Below, in pieces: positions 8,777 to 17,556 of a DNA stretch of 64,000 bases. The first letter of the stretch is position 1, and the number at the start of each line of letters is the position of its first letter. The notes beneath the pieces are model-generated. The model was not told where the DNA came from, did not search any database, and was given only the letters and a program-made list of their open reading frames with translations. Made by a program: the position numbers and the translations under genes. The stretch is from Bradyrhizobium niftali (GTDB lineage: Bacteria > Pseudomonadota > Alphaproteobacteria > Rhizobiales > Xanthobacteraceae): the NCBI RefSeq assembly GCF_004571025.1, contig NZ_SPQT01000020.1, forward strand, positions 62,001 through 126,000, given 5' to 3'.

Positions 8777-8806
8777 TTTGCCGAATTTTTAAGACCTCAG
8801 TTTTCG

Positions 8807-8840
8807 ATAACGCGGGCCGCTGGCCCGCGTTATTGTTTGT
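8807..8840 (+). terminator. Rho-independent terminator of rpsU
   Basis: A perfect 12-bp stem (ATAACGCGGGCC / GGCCCGCGTTAT) with a 3-base loop is followed by TGTTTGT. It begins 30 bases after the rpsU stop. Confidence 0.8.
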
Positions 8841-8880
8841 GAGCGGTGCCTTTCTGGGACGGGGCACTACAGATGCGGCG

Positions 8881-8973
8881 CTAAAGCGCGATGAGGTTGG
8901 TCATCGCGCTTTAGATTGTTGTTTGAGCATGATCTTTTCGGAAAACCGCGGCACACTTTTCCGGATCATGCTC
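8881..8973. repeat. Composite palindromic repeat (two nested-type inverted repeats)
   Basis: Two palindromes stand side by side. CTAAAGCGCGATGA (8881-8894) pairs perfectly with TCATCGCGCTTTAG (8901-8914) around GGTTGG. GAGCATGATC (8925-8934) pairs with GATCATGCTC (8964-8973), with TTTTCGGAAAA in between. These modules recur between genes in Bradyrhizobium-like genomes. The element ends about 20 bases before the next start codon. Confidence 0.65.
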
Positions 8974-8992
8974 TAGCGCGAGCGAACCGTAG

Positions 8993-9643
8993 ATGGCCTC
9001 CCCTTTCCCCGAGCGTGGCTTGGCGCGACTGCGCCAGATTTGGCGGCAGCCGTTCGCGCTGGCCTTGATGGGGATCGCACTGTGCGGCTGCTCCTTCGAT
9101 CTGGGATCGCTGATGCCGGAGAAGGAAAAGCCGCAGGAGGCCCCCAAGCCGGCCGTCGCCACGGAGAGCGCGGTCAGCCCCGGCAACGTCACTGAGGCCC
9201 AGGCCCGCACCGCAAAGGCCCAGACCCTGGCCAAGTCAGGCGAGACGGCAGCAGCGCTGGACGAATTCAATCGCGCGGTCGGGCTGGATCCCTACAACGC
9301 GCAGGCGCTCTATGGCCGCGCGCTGATCTACCAGGGCAATAACGAGCACAATTTCGCCATCGCCGATTTCACCGCCGCGAGCGGGCTCAACCCGCAAAAG
9401 GCCGAGCCGCTGCTCGGCCGCGCCATCAGCCATCTCGCCCTCGGCAAGATCAAGGAGGCTGCGGCCGATCTCGACGAGGCTTCCGAGGCCGATCCGCACA
9501 ATGCCCAGGTCTGGACCGCGCGGGGGCAGGCCTATGAGCGGCTGGGCGACAAGGCCAAGGCGGCGGCCTCCTACACCAAGGCGGTCGCACTTCGCCCACG
9601 CGACGATGCCGCCCGCAGCGGCCTCGCCCGCGTCGGCGGCTGA
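8993..9643 (+). CDS. TPR-repeat lipoprotein
   Basis: 216-residue exported protein. Residues 1-33 form a signal peptide ending in a lipobox-like LCGC, with Cys33 as the likely lipidated residue. A Pro/Lys/Glu linker follows, then at least three tetratricopeptide units (for example ALYGRALIYQGNNEHNFAIA and AQVWTARGQAYERLGD) with regular spacing to the end. TPRs mediate protein contacts, so an envelope scaffold or assembly role is likely, but no specific partner is indicated. It stands alone, with a repeat upstream and a strong hairpin downstream. Confidence 0.85.
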   Translation: MASPFPERGLARLRQIWRQPFALALMGIALCGCSFDLGSLMPEKEKPQEAPKPAVATESAVSPGNVTEAQARTAKAQTLAKSGETAAALDEFNRAVGLDPYNAQALYGRALIYQGNNEHNFAIADFTAASGLNPQKAEPLLGRAISHLALGKIKEAAADLDEASEADPHNAQVWTARGQAYERLGDKAKAAASYTKAVALRPRDDAARSGLARVGG

Positions 9644-9653
9644 CAAGCAGCCA

Positions 9654-9688
9654 CAGCTTCGGTTCTGACTGGATCAGACCCGAAGCTG
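9654..9688 (+). terminator. Hairpin after the TPR lipoprotein gene
   Basis: CAGCTTCGGTTCTGA and TCAGACCCGAAGCTG form a 15-bp stem with one mispair and the loop CTGGA. It starts 11 bases after the stop codon. The following bases are G-rich rather than T-rich. Confidence 0.55.
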
Positions 9689-9706
9689 GGGGATCTCGGT
9701 TTGAGG

Positions 9707-9752
9707 GGTTTTCTTCACGCGGACCGGTGGTCCACTTCGCCCGAAAACGCTC
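9707..9752. repeat. Short palindromic intergenic repeat
   Basis: Second copy of the element at 7451-7494: TTTTCTTCACGCG, an ACCGGT core, and CGAAAACGCTCT. It sits just before the end of the convergent gene at 9765. Confidence 0.6.
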
Positions 9753-9764
9753 TAAGCCACCACC

Positions 9765-10676
9765 TTAATCGGGGGTGGAGCTCTTCGGCAAGACGGAGTG
9801 GAACATCGACTTCATGCCCGACAGCATCTCGTCCGCGACGTTGGTCTTCTTCGGCCGGGGCATGGTTGCGCCGGCATCGGCACGCAGGTCGAGCGGCGGC
9901 GCGATCACCGGCACGGGAATGTCAGCCGGCGGCGTGATCCGGTTCGGGTCGTCATTGCCGACCGAGGCCGTGTAGGACGGCGACGAACCGCCATTGCCAT
10001 ACGCCTCGGGTGAGGGCGTGGACACCGTGATCGGCGGCGGCAGCGGACGGACCGCGGACGGCTCCGTCGTGACGACACGCGGGGCCTCGGGGACGCGGGT
10101 GGCTTCACGCACCGCGGGCTCGGGGGTCCGCTCGACCGGCTTGGTCTCGGCGGCTTTGGCTTCGGCAGCCTTTTCGGCAGCCTTGCCCTCAGGCGACTTG
10201 CGCAGGCGCTCGATGGCGGCACGCGCCAGATCGTTGGCGTCGGGGGTCGCAGCCGGGGACGCCGCGGCCGGCGCAGAATTGGCCTCCACCACCGGGGCGG
10301 TAGCTGCCGGGATCGACTTCGCGGCCGCCTTCTCGCGCGCCGGGGGGCGGCCATGCGAGGCGGTATCGGCGGGAGCGACGTCCGCAGCCTTGGTCTCAGG
10401 CTTGTCGGCGGGCTTCTCGGCCGCAGCCTTCTCCGTCGCACTCTTCTCGGAAACGCTCTTTTCGGAGACGCCCTTGGCCTTGACGCCGGACGCCGGCAGG
10501 TTGGCGACGTCGGCGGGCTTGCCGTTCTTGCCGGCCTCGGCAGGTGCCACCACGGCCGCAGGGGTATCGGCCGCCGGCTTGGCGTTGATGTAGTGGTTAA
10601 CGATGTACGCCCCGATGATCGTCGCGAGCACCGAGGGGAAAATATCCATCGAGATTTTAGCGAGGTATTTCAGCAT
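9765..10676 (-). CDS. Membrane-anchored Ala/Pro/Lys-rich protein of unknown function
   Basis: 303-residue protein with a single N-terminal membrane helix (IFPSVLATIIGAYIVNHYI, about residues 13-31). A long low-complexity Ala/Pro/Lys/Glu segment follows, with repeated SEKSVSEKSATEKAAAEK-like stretches. The end is a slightly more conserved basic tail (PKKTNVADEMLSGMKSMFHS). No domain is recognised. The composition suggests an extended periplasmic or cytoplasmic spacer, as in TonB- or TolA-like proteins, but it lacks their C-terminal domains. It is probably a single-gene unit. Confidence 0.7.
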   Translation of the reverse strand: MLKYLAKISMDIFPSVLATIIGAYIVNHYINAKPAADTPAAVVAPAEAGKNGKPADVANLPASGVKAKGVSEKSVSEKSATEKAAAEKPADKPETKAADVAPADTASHGRPPAREKAAAKSIPAATAPVVEANSAPAAASPAATPDANDLARAAIERLRKSPEGKAAEKAAEAKAAETKPVERTPEPAVREATRVPEAPRVVTTEPSAVRPLPPPITVSTPSPEAYGNGGSSPSYTASVGNDDPNRITPPADIPVPVIAPPLDLRADAGATMPRPKKTNVADEMLSGMKSMFHSVLPKSSTPD

Positions 10677-10769
10677 TTCTCGGCCACTCCCCGCGCGATC
10701 TGATGCGGGAACTTTGGGGCATTGTAAGGGATCAACTGCGACAGATCGATGGCAAACGGTAAGCCAGAC

Positions 10770-11054
10770 TTACGGCTTCAGCTCGATCTCAAGGAACACG
10801 ATCTCAGTTGAGGTTTCGTTAAGTACGTCGTGTTGGACGCCGGCCTTGCGGAAGTAGGATTTTCCGGCCGCAAGCTGCGCCTTGGAGCGCTCACCGCCGG
10901 GTGCCACGATGGTCATTTCGGCGGCAACGACGGGAACAATCACATAGTCCATCCCGTGGGTGTGGTGCCCGGTCGCGCTGCCCGGGGCGAGCCGCCATTC
11001 GGTCACCCGGACCTCTTCGTTGTCGATCTGAACCTCGGACTTGGCGGCAAGCAT
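10770..11054 (-). CDS. Small cupin-domain protein
   Basis: 94-residue single-domain cupin. The first cupin motif is visible as PGSATGHHTHGMDYVIVP, with the two metal-binding His and no Glu at the usual place. The second, KAGVQHDVLNET, contributes the third His. This is the size of metal-dependent sensor or small-molecule-binding cupins; the ligand is unknown. It starts 23 bases after the chaA stop on the same strand, so it is probably the last gene of an antiporter operon. Confidence 0.85.
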   Translation of the reverse strand: MLAAKSEVQIDNEEVRVTEWRLAPGSATGHHTHGMDYVIVPVVAAEMTIVAPGGERSKAQLAAGKSYFRKAGVQHDVLNETSTEIVFLEIELKP

Positions 11055-11077
11055 CGGAAATCTCCTGGAGAATCGCT

Positions 11078-12175
11078 TCAGGGCACGAAAACCATGAACA
11101 CGTAGACGGCAAATACCACCATATGGACCAGCCCGAACAGGACATTGGTCCTGCCCGTGCCGAAGGTCAGCATGCTCAAAAAGAAGGTCAGGAGCAAAAG
11201 GACGCTGCCCTGGCCGCTGAGGCCGAGCTCGAGCTCCTTGTCGAAGGCGTAGGTGGCGATGCCGACGGCCGGGATGGTGAGGCCGATGGTCGCGAGCGAG
11301 GAGCCCAGCGCCAGGTTGATGCTCTTCTGGAGATCGTTCTTGCGGGCCGCCGCGATGGCCGAGACACCTTCGGGCATCAGGATCAGGAGCGCGACCAGAA
11401 GCCCGGCGAAGGCCGGCGGCGCGCCGATCCTGGCGGCCACGGCATCGACCACGAGCGAGAACTTCTTGGCCAGCAGCACGACTGCCAGGAGCGAGACCAG
11501 GAGCAGCCCCACGGTGAGCGCAAGCGCCCCGACCGACAGGTGCGCCTCGTCGCCCTCGCCCTTCGCGCGTTCATGAACGAAGTAGTCCTTGTGCAGGACG
11601 GTCTGGGTGTAGAGAAACACCGCATAGAGCGCGAGCGTCACCACATCGACGAAGCCGAGCTGAACCGCCGAATAGACCGGGCCCGGCGTGGTGGTCGTGT
11701 AATTCGGCATGATCAGCGTGATGGTCGCGAGCGCGAACAGGACGCTGAGATAGACGTTGGCCCCGGAGAGTTGAAACCCCTGCTCGCGATAGCGCAGGCC
11801 GCCGATAAAGATGCAGAGCCCGACGAGGCCGTTGCAGACGATCATGACGACGGCGAACACGGTGTCGCGCGCCAGTTCCGGCGCCGGCTTGTCGCCGAGC
11901 ATGATCGTGGTGATCAGGGCCACCTCGATGATCGTCACCGAGAGCGTCAGCACCAGCGTGCCATAGGGCTCGCCGACCCGTTCGGCGATCACTTCGGCAT
12001 GATGAACGGCGGCAAACACCGTGCCGAACAGGATGACCAGAAGGACGACGGCGAAGACGAGCCCGCCCAGCGAGAGCGTGAAGACGTAGCCCGTCGCACT
12101 GACGGCCGCGAACATCAGCACGGCCAGCGCCGGAAATATCCAGGCCGACCGGGGCATCGGATTATGCGCGCTCAT
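11078..12175 (-). CDS. chaA: Calcium/proton antiporter, ChaA-type
   Basis: 365-residue CaCA-superfamily transporter with about eleven membrane helices that exchanges cytoplasmic Ca2+ (or Na+/K+) for protons. The two conserved alpha-repeat regions are present: GEPYGTLVLTLSVTIIEVAL near residue 80, and ALLILMPEGVSAIAAARKND near residue 270, each with the buried acidic residue. A continuous open frame runs upstream to 13585, but that part is an antisense reading of the next gene; the ATG at 12175 (MSAHNPMPRSAWIFP) is the real start. It lies between an Na+/H+ antiporter gene and a cupin gene. Confidence 0.93.
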   Translation of the reverse strand: MSAHNPMPRSAWIFPALAVLMFAAVSATGYVFTLSLGGLVFAVVLLVILFGTVFAAVHHAEVIAERVGEPYGTLVLTLSVTIIEVALITTIMLGDKPAPELARDTVFAVVMIVCNGLVGLCIFIGGLRYREQGFQLSGANVYLSVLFALATITLIMPNYTTTTPGPVYSAVQLGFVDVVTLALYAVFLYTQTVLHKDYFVHERAKGEGDEAHLSVGALALTVGLLLVSLLAVVLLAKKFSLVVDAVAARIGAPPAFAGLLVALLILMPEGVSAIAAARKNDLQKSINLALGSSLATIGLTIPAVGIATYAFDKELELGLSGQGSVLLLLTFFLSMLTFGTGRTNVLFGLVHMVVFAVYVFMVFVP

Positions 12176-12219
12176 CCACCGGCTCCAATTGTCAGCCGAG
12201 CAGTAGCAAGCCCGCAGAT

Positions 12220-13644
12220 TCAATGCCAGTGCAGGAACGGCGCGACCGGCAGCACGGTCAGCAGCAGGAACAGCGGGATCAGCACGGCGCCGGCGCGCAG
12301 GAAATAGCCGAAGAAGCTCGGCATCTCGACGCCGTTCTCGCTGGCGATGCTGGCGACCATGAAGTTCGGCGCATTGCCGATATAGGTGAGCGCCCCCATG
12401 TAGACCGCCCCCATGGAGATGGAGGCGAGCGTGCCCGAGAGCGTATGCATCAGCACCTGCGGGTCGCCGCCGGCGAGCTCGAAGAACAGCAGGTAGGTCG
12501 GCGCATTGTCGAGGAACGCCGACATCATGCCCGTGAACCAGAAATAGGCGACCTCGCGCGGCGTTCCGTCCGGTGCCGTGACGGCGGACAAAAGCCAGGC
12601 GAAGGCGCCGTGATGCCCGGCATCGAGCATAGCAATGACCGGGATGATGGCGACAAAGATGCCCGCGAACAGCTTTGCGACTTCGCGGATCGGCTCCCAG
12701 GTGAAGCCGTTGGCAAGCCTGTGCTCCTCCGGCGTCAGCCACACCGACAGAGCGGCAATCGCGAGCAGCGCCACATTGCGGGCGATGTCTTCCAGCTCCA
12801 GCTTCGTTCCGAGAATGTCGAAGGCAATTCCGGGCTTCCACATCGCCGAGGCCAGCAGGCTCGCGACGATGGCCGCGATGAGCACGAGGTTGATGAGGCC
12901 GCGAATCCGCAGCGGCTTCGCGGGGCCGGCGTCTCCCCGCACCGGCTCGCCACGGAAGCGCCAGACGTCGATGACGACGAAGATCGCCAGCAGCAATCCG
13001 GCAACGATCGCCGTCTGCAGCCAGATGGTCCGGGTGGTCCAGAAGAAGTCGACGCCGTGCAGGAAGCCGACGAACAGCGGGGGATCGCCGAGCGGGCTCA
13101 GCGCACCGCCGACATTGGCGACCAGGACGATGAAGAAGACCACGACGTGGGCGTTGTGGCGCCGCGGCCGGTTGGCGCGGATCAGCGGACGGATCAGGAT
13201 CATGGCGGCACCCGTGGTGCCGACGATGCTCGCCATGAGCGTGCCGAGCGCGAGGATGCCGGTATTGGCCGACGGCGTAGGCCTGATGTCGCCCGTGATG
13301 AGAATGCCCCCGGCGACGACATAGAGCGAGAACAGCAGCACGATGAAGCCGAGATATTCGGCGAGCATGGCATGGACGAGTGCGGCCAGCGTCGCCATGC
13401 CTCCTGCGAGCCAGACCAGCGAGCCGAGCGCCAGCAGCGACCAGGCCGCGGCGATCTTGCCGTAATGATGGTGCCAGAATTTTGCAAACAGCGGCGGCCC
13501 GAGCGCGATCGACAGCAGGAGGCCGGCAAAGGGCAGCGCATAGGGCCAGCGCATCGCCGCGCCGTCGAGCCCGGCCGCCGCCCATGCGGGCTGCGGCAAC
13601 ATCGCCAGGATCGCGGCGGCGGGCACGCCGCCGCGCAACGTCAC
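12220..13644 (-). CDS. Sodium:proton antiporter (NhaD/CitMHS-like)
   Basis: 474-residue multi-pass inner-membrane transporter of the ion-transporter superfamily. Family marks include ANVGGALSPLGDPPLFVGFL in the first half and SAFLDNAPTYLLFFELAGG plus YIGNAPNFMVASIA in the second half, the paired re-entrant segments. I chose the GTG at 13644 because it gives a clean signal peptide (VTLRGGVPAAAILAML ... AWA) and follows the hydrolase stop by seven bases; an ATG at 13698 would overlap that gene by 47 bases. Na+ export is the family role, though specificity is not proven. ChaA follows 44 bases downstream. Confidence 0.88.
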   Translation of the reverse strand: MTLRGGVPAAAILAMLPQPAWAAAGLDGAAMRWPYALPFAGLLLSIALGPPLFAKFWHHHYGKIAAAWSLLALGSLVWLAGGMATLAALVHAMLAEYLGFIVLLFSLYVVAGGILITGDIRPTPSANTGILALGTLMASIVGTTGAAMILIRPLIRANRPRRHNAHVVVFFIVLVANVGGALSPLGDPPLFVGFLHGVDFFWTTRTIWLQTAIVAGLLLAIFVVIDVWRFRGEPVRGDAGPAKPLRIRGLINLVLIAAIVASLLASAMWKPGIAFDILGTKLELEDIARNVALLAIAALSVWLTPEEHRLANGFTWEPIREVAKLFAGIFVAIIPVIAMLDAGHHGAFAWLLSAVTAPDGTPREVAYFWFTGMMSAFLDNAPTYLLFFELAGGDPQVLMHTLSGTLASISMGAVYMGALTYIGNAPNFMVASIASENGVEMPSFFGYFLRAGAVLIPLFLLLTVLPVAPFLHWH

Positions 13645-13651
13645 GAGCCGT

Positions 13652-14449
13652 CTAGGAAGCAATGAAGCGCTTTGCTGTTTCGATCGCACCGAAAGCATCA
13701 AGGTTGTCGTGTCCGCCGCCCGCAAAGCGAACGAACTGCTTCGGTTCATGCGCGAGCGCGAACAGACGCTCTCCGAACCCGATCGGAATGGCAAGGTCAT
13801 TGGTGCCATGCATCACCAATAGCGGCACCGTGACGCGCGCAATCCGCCCGTCGGAGCGAAACTGATCGCGCATCAGGAGGCGAACGGGAGCGAAGCGGTA
13901 CAGCGAGGCGGCGACATCGACCGCCGACGTGTATGGCGCCTCCAGGATCAGTCTGCGGACCGGATGTTCGGAGGCGATGGCGACCGCAACGCCCGTTCCG
14001 AGCGAGAAGCCCCAAACGACGATTTGTTCCGCCGCGTAGCGCGCCGTCGTGAAGGCGTAGGCGGCCGCGGCATCGCGCAGCAGGCCCTCCTCGCTCGGCG
14101 CGCCGGAGGAGCCGGCATAGCCGCGATAGGACAGCGCGACGAGGCCGGTGCCGTCTGCCGTCATCGCCTTGAAGCGGCTGACACAGCCCGCGAGAGAATC
14201 ACCATTACCAGGGAAATACAGGATCACGGGACGGCCGGGCCTGGCCGGCACGTGCCAGACGATGACCTTCTCGCCATCGGACGTGGTCAGGACATGCTCT
14301 TCCGCCTCGGGCAGGCCTGCGGCATCCGGAGCGGTGCGACCGACCGGCGGGATCGGAAACAGCATCTCGCGCTGCCGGACATACAGCACGACGAGACCGG
14401 CGCAATAGACGGCCGCGAGCAGGATGGCGATCCACTTGACGATGGTCAT
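13652..14449 (-). CDS. Membrane-anchored alpha/beta hydrolase
   Basis: 265-residue protein with an N-terminal membrane helix (IAILLAAVYCAGLVVLYV). The alpha/beta hydrolase fold resembles the Bem46/ABHD13 group. The nucleophile elbow is VWGFSLGTGV (Ser in GFSLG), the acid is in VMHGTNDLAIP and the His in FAGGGHDNLD, so the triad is complete. Its substrate is unknown, with a lipid or peptide ester possible. It is the first gene of a tight minus-strand run with the two antiporters. Confidence 0.88.
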   Translation of the reverse strand: MTIVKWIAILLAAVYCAGLVVLYVRQREMLFPIPPVGRTAPDAAGLPEAEEHVLTTSDGEKVIVWHVPARPGRPVILYFPGNGDSLAGCVSRFKAMTADGTGLVALSYRGYAGSSGAPSEEGLLRDAAAAYAFTTARYAAEQIVVWGFSLGTGVAVAIASEHPVRRLILEAPYTSAVDVAASLYRFAPVRLLMRDQFRSDGRIARVTVPLLVMHGTNDLAIPIGFGERLFALAHEPKQFVRFAGGGHDNLDAFGAIETAKRFIAS

Positions 14450-14471
14450 GATGATGCGGCCGGTCTCCGGC

Positions 14472-14642
14472 TCAGGGCTTGCGCCGGCTACGCAGCAATT
14501 TCATGACGTCGAGCCGGATGCTCGCGGGAATGTCGCGGCAGCCGCACGCCGCAGCATGCGCGACGTGCCATTTGACGCGCTGCGCGCGCGTCGCTTTGGG
14601 CGGCATGCGATGGGACCGGTGCCATTCCTTGTTGATGGCCAC
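14472..14642 (-). CDS. Small basic protein, 56 residues
   Basis: A short open frame from GTG 14642 reads MAINKEWHRSHRMPPKAT and ends KLLRSRRKP. GGAAG lies about 10 bases upstream. It has a WH...RMP...WH..HA pattern and a CGC motif (AHAAACGCRDIP), which I associate with a small conserved rhizobial protein of unknown function. Support comes from the good ribosome site and from its exact fit between the hydrolase and pntB genes. The His/Cys spacing could bind a metal (inference). Confidence 0.65.
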   Translation of the reverse strand: MAINKEWHRSHRMPPKATRAQRVKWHVAHAAACGCRDIPASIRLDVMKLLRSRRKP

Positions 14643-14662
14643 GGTCCCACTTCCTTCGCGCG

Positions 14663-16060
14663 CTACATCGCCTTGACGATGTTCTCGGTGACCTTCTTGG
14701 CGTCGCCGAGCAGCATCATGGTGTTGTCGCGATAGAACAGCGGATTGTCGATGCCGGCATAGCCCGAGGCGAGCGAGCGCTTGATGAACATCACGGTGCC
14801 GGCCTTCCAGACCTGAAGCACCGGCATGCCGTAGATCGGCGAGGTCTTGTCCTCTTCCGCGGCCGGGTTGGTGACGTCGTTGGCGCCGATCACGAAGGCG
14901 ATGTCGGCCTGCGCGAATTCGGAGTTGATGTCCTCGAGCTCGAACACCTCGTCATAGGGCACGTTGGCTTCGGCCAGCAGCACGTTCATGTGGCCGGGCA
15001 TGCGACCGGCCACGGGGTGAATGGCGTACTTCACCTCGACGCCTTCCTTCTTCAGCATGTCGGCCATTTCGCGCAGCGCGTGCTGGGCCTGCGCCACCGC
15101 CATGCCGTAGCCCGGCACGATGATGACCTTGGAGGCGTTCTTCATGATGAAGGCGGCATCGTCCGCCGAGCCGAGCTTGGCGGGCTTCTGCTCGCCCGTC
15201 GCCCCGCCGGCCGCGGCGGTCTCGCCACCGAAGCCGCCGAGGATGACCGAGATGAAGGACCGGTTCATCGCGTGGCACATGATGTAGGACAGGATCGCGC
15301 CCGAGGAGCCGACCAGCGCGCCGGTGATGATCAGTGCGGAGTTGCCGAGGGTGAAGCCGATGCCGGCCGCGGCCCAGCCGGAGTAGGAGTTCAGCATCGA
15401 GATCACGACCGGCATGTCGGCGCCGCCGATCGGGATGATCATGAGCACGCCGAGCGCCAGCGCGAGGATGACGATCAGCCAGAAGTCGATCGCGCTGCCG
15501 GTCAGGACGAGACCGACGATGAAGAACACCAGCGCCACGGCGAGCGCGATGTTGATGATGTGGCGGAACGGCAGGATGATCGGCGCGCCGCTCATGCGCG
15601 CCGACAGCTTGAGGAACGCGATCACCGAACCGGTGAAGGTCAGCGCGCCGATGGCGACGCCGAGCGACATCTCGACCAGGCTCTGCGCATGGATGTTGCC
15701 GGGCGTGCCGATGTCGAAGGCCTCGGGCGCGTAGAACGCGCCGGCGGCGACCAGCACCGCGGCCATGCCGACCAGCGAGTGAAAGGCGGCGACCAGTTCC
15801 GGCATCGAGGTCATCGGCACGCGGCGTGCGATGACCGCGCCGATGGCGCCGCCGATGGCGATGCCGACGATGACGAGCACCCAGGCCAGGCCGTCAGCCG
15901 GCGGATGGTTGGCGAGCGTCGTGGCGACCGCGATCGCCATGCCGATCATGCCGAACAAATTGCCCTGGCGCGAAGAGGCCGGGCTCGACAATCCCCGCAG
16001 CGACAGGATGAACAGCACCCCCGCTACGAGATACAAGAATGCAGAGAGATTGGCGTTCAT
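14663..16060 (-). CDS. pntB: NAD(P) transhydrogenase subunit beta
   Basis: 465-residue subunit of the proton-translocating transhydrogenase, which moves hydride from NADH to NADP+ using the proton gradient. The N-terminal half has about nine membrane helices (domain II); the C-terminal 180 residues are the NADP(H)-binding domain III, with IVPGYGMAVAQAQHALREM, YAIHPVAGRMPGHMNVLLAE, and the later IGANDVTNPAA and FIKRSLASGYAG segments. Full length. It starts 39 bases after pntAB, last gene of the pntAA-pntAB-pntB operon. Confidence 0.97.
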   Translation of the reverse strand: MNANLSAFLYLVAGVLFILSLRGLSSPASSRQGNLFGMIGMAIAVATTLANHPPADGLAWVLVIVGIAIGGAIGAVIARRVPMTSMPELVAAFHSLVGMAAVLVAAGAFYAPEAFDIGTPGNIHAQSLVEMSLGVAIGALTFTGSVIAFLKLSARMSGAPIILPFRHIINIALAVALVFFIVGLVLTGSAIDFWLIVILALALGVLMIIPIGGADMPVVISMLNSYSGWAAAGIGFTLGNSALIITGALVGSSGAILSYIMCHAMNRSFISVILGGFGGETAAAGGATGEQKPAKLGSADDAAFIMKNASKVIIVPGYGMAVAQAQHALREMADMLKKEGVEVKYAIHPVAGRMPGHMNVLLAEANVPYDEVFELEDINSEFAQADIAFVIGANDVTNPAAEEDKTSPIYGMPVLQVWKAGTVMFIKRSLASGYAGIDNPLFYRDNTMMLLGDAKKVTENIVKAM

Positions 16061-16099
16061 CTCAGGTCCCCATTGATCCCTTCAGCCCGAGGTGGCCGC

Positions 16100-16417
16100 T
16101 TACTTCGACTTCTTCTTGTACATCGCCAGCATGCGCTGGGTGACAAGGAAGCCGCCGAAGATGTTCACGCAGGCGAAGATCAGCGCCACGAAGCCGAAGG
16201 CGCGGGCCCAGCCCGAGCCGCTCGAGACGTTCGCGACGCCGCCGGCGAGCAGCGCGCCGACCACGATCACCGAGGAGATCGCGTTGGTCACGCTCATCAG
16301 CGGCGTATGCAATGCCGGTGTCACCGACCACACCACGAAATAGCCGACGAAGACGGCGAGAACGAAGATCGACAGCCGGAAGACGAAGGGGTCGACGACC
16401 TGCGCAACATGCTCCAT
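16100..16417 (-). CDS. pntAB: NAD(P) transhydrogenase subunit alpha, part 2 (membrane part)
   Basis: 105-residue membrane subunit with three to four helices (FRLSIFVLAVFVGYFVVWSV, TPLMSVTNAISSVIVVGA and others). In many alphaproteobacteria the alpha subunit is split, and this piece corresponds to the C-terminal membrane part of the E. coli PntA. The WSVTPALHTPLMSVTNAISS segment is the conserved core. It starts 11 bases after the pntAA stop and precedes pntB. Confidence 0.95.
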   Translation of the reverse strand: MEHVAQVVDPFVFRLSIFVLAVFVGYFVVWSVTPALHTPLMSVTNAISSVIVVGALLAGGVANVSSGSGWARAFGFVALIFACVNIFGGFLVTQRMLAMYKKKSK

Positions 16418-16428
16418 GGCGGCTCTCC

Positions 16429-17556
16429 TTATGCTTTCGGCTGGAAGTTCGGGTGGATCACGGCGCCGTCTCTGGTCAGCGCGGTCGCTTTCACGAGTTC
16501 GTCGTCCCAGTTCACGGCCAGCGACTTGCTGGTCTTGTCGACCATGGTCTCGATGAAGTTGAAAAGATTGCGTGCGTAAAGGCTGGAGGCCGAGGCCGCG
16601 ACGCGGCCTGCGACATTGGTGTAGCCGACGATCTTGATGCCATCGAGGTCGACGACCTCGCCGGCCTTGGCCCCTTCGACATTGCCGCCGCGCTCGACGG
16701 CGAGATCGACCAGCACCGAGCCGGGCTTCATCGACTTGACCATCTCGCCCGAGACGAGCTTGGGCGCCGGCCGGCCCGGAATCAGCGCCGTGGTGATCAC
16801 GATGTCCTGCTTCTTGATGTGCTCGGCGGTGAGCGCCGCCTGCTTGGCCTGGTATTCCTTGGACATTTCCTTGGCGTAGCCGCCGGCGGTCTGCGCGTTC
16901 TTGAACTCCTCGTCTTCGACGGCGAGGAATTTTGCGCCGAGCGATTCGACCTGCTCTTTCGTCGCGGGCCGCACATCGGTCGCGGTGACGATGGCGCCGA
17001 GACGGCGCGCGGTCGCGATCGCCTGGAGCCCGGCGACGCCGACGCCCATCACGAACACCTTGGCGGCGGGCACGGTGCCGGCCGCGGTCATCATCATCGG
17101 GAAGGCGCGGCCGAAGGCTTCGGCGCCCTCGATCACGGCACGGTAGCCGGCGAGGTTCGCCTGCGAGGACAGCACGTCCATCACCTGAGCGCGCGTGATG
17201 CGCGGCATCAATTCCATCGCGAAGGCGGAAACGCCGGCATCGGCCATCGCCTTCAGCGCGGCATCGTTACCGTAGGGATCCATGATGGCGATGACGAGCG
17301 CCCCGCGCTTGTACTGCGCGAGCTCCGATGCCTCGGGGCGCTTCACCTTGATGATGATGTCGGCGTCCTTCAGCGCATCGGCGCTGACGGTGGCGCCGAC
17401 CGCGGTGAACTCGGAATCCGGCAGCCCCGATTTGAGGCCGGCGCCCGGCTCGACGGCGATCTCGGCGCCGAGCGCTTTGAACTTCTTCACCGTATCAGGC
17501 GAAGCGGCAACGCGCGGCTCCGACGGATCGATTTCCTTGGCAACGGCGATCTTCAT
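16429..17556 (-). CDS. pntAA: NAD(P) transhydrogenase subunit alpha, part 1 (NAD-binding part)
   Basis: 375-residue soluble domain I that binds NAD(H). It begins MKIAVAKEIDPSEPRVAASP, the usual start of the AlaDH/PNT fold; GGAGG lies just upstream of the ATG at 17556, while a longer frame has no ribosome site. The Rossmann segment VFVMGVGVAGLQAIATARRLG and the mobile-loop region around KEMSKEYQAKQAAL are present. The protein is the first component of the three-gene split transhydrogenase. Confidence 0.96.
   Translation of the reverse strand: MKIAVAKEIDPSEPRVAASPDTVKKFKALGAEIAVEPGAGLKSGLPDSEFTAVGATVSADALKDADIIIKVKRPEASELAQYKRGALVIAIMDPYGNDAALKAMADAGVSAFAMELMPRITRAQVMDVLSSQANLAGYRAVIEGAEAFGRAFPMMMTAAGTVPAAKVFVMGVGVAGLQAIATARRLGAIVTATDVRPATKEQVESLGAKFLAVEDEEFKNAQTAGGYAKEMSKEYQAKQAALTAEHIKKQDIVITTALIPGRPAPKLVSGEMVKSMKPGSVLVDLAVERGGNVEGAKAGEVVDLDGIKIVGYTNVAGRVAASASSLYARNLFNFIETMVDKTSKSLAVNWDDELVKATALTRDGAVIHPNFQPKA

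Noticed and set aside
11078..13585. One 835-residue minus-strand frame
   Set aside because: Only the part from 12175 is a real protein (ChaA). The upstream part is an out-of-frame reading of the Na+/H+ antiporter gene.
14990..16579. 529-residue plus-strand frame
   Set aside because: Antisense to pntB and pntAB, with Arg/Asp-rich low-complexity composition and no domain.
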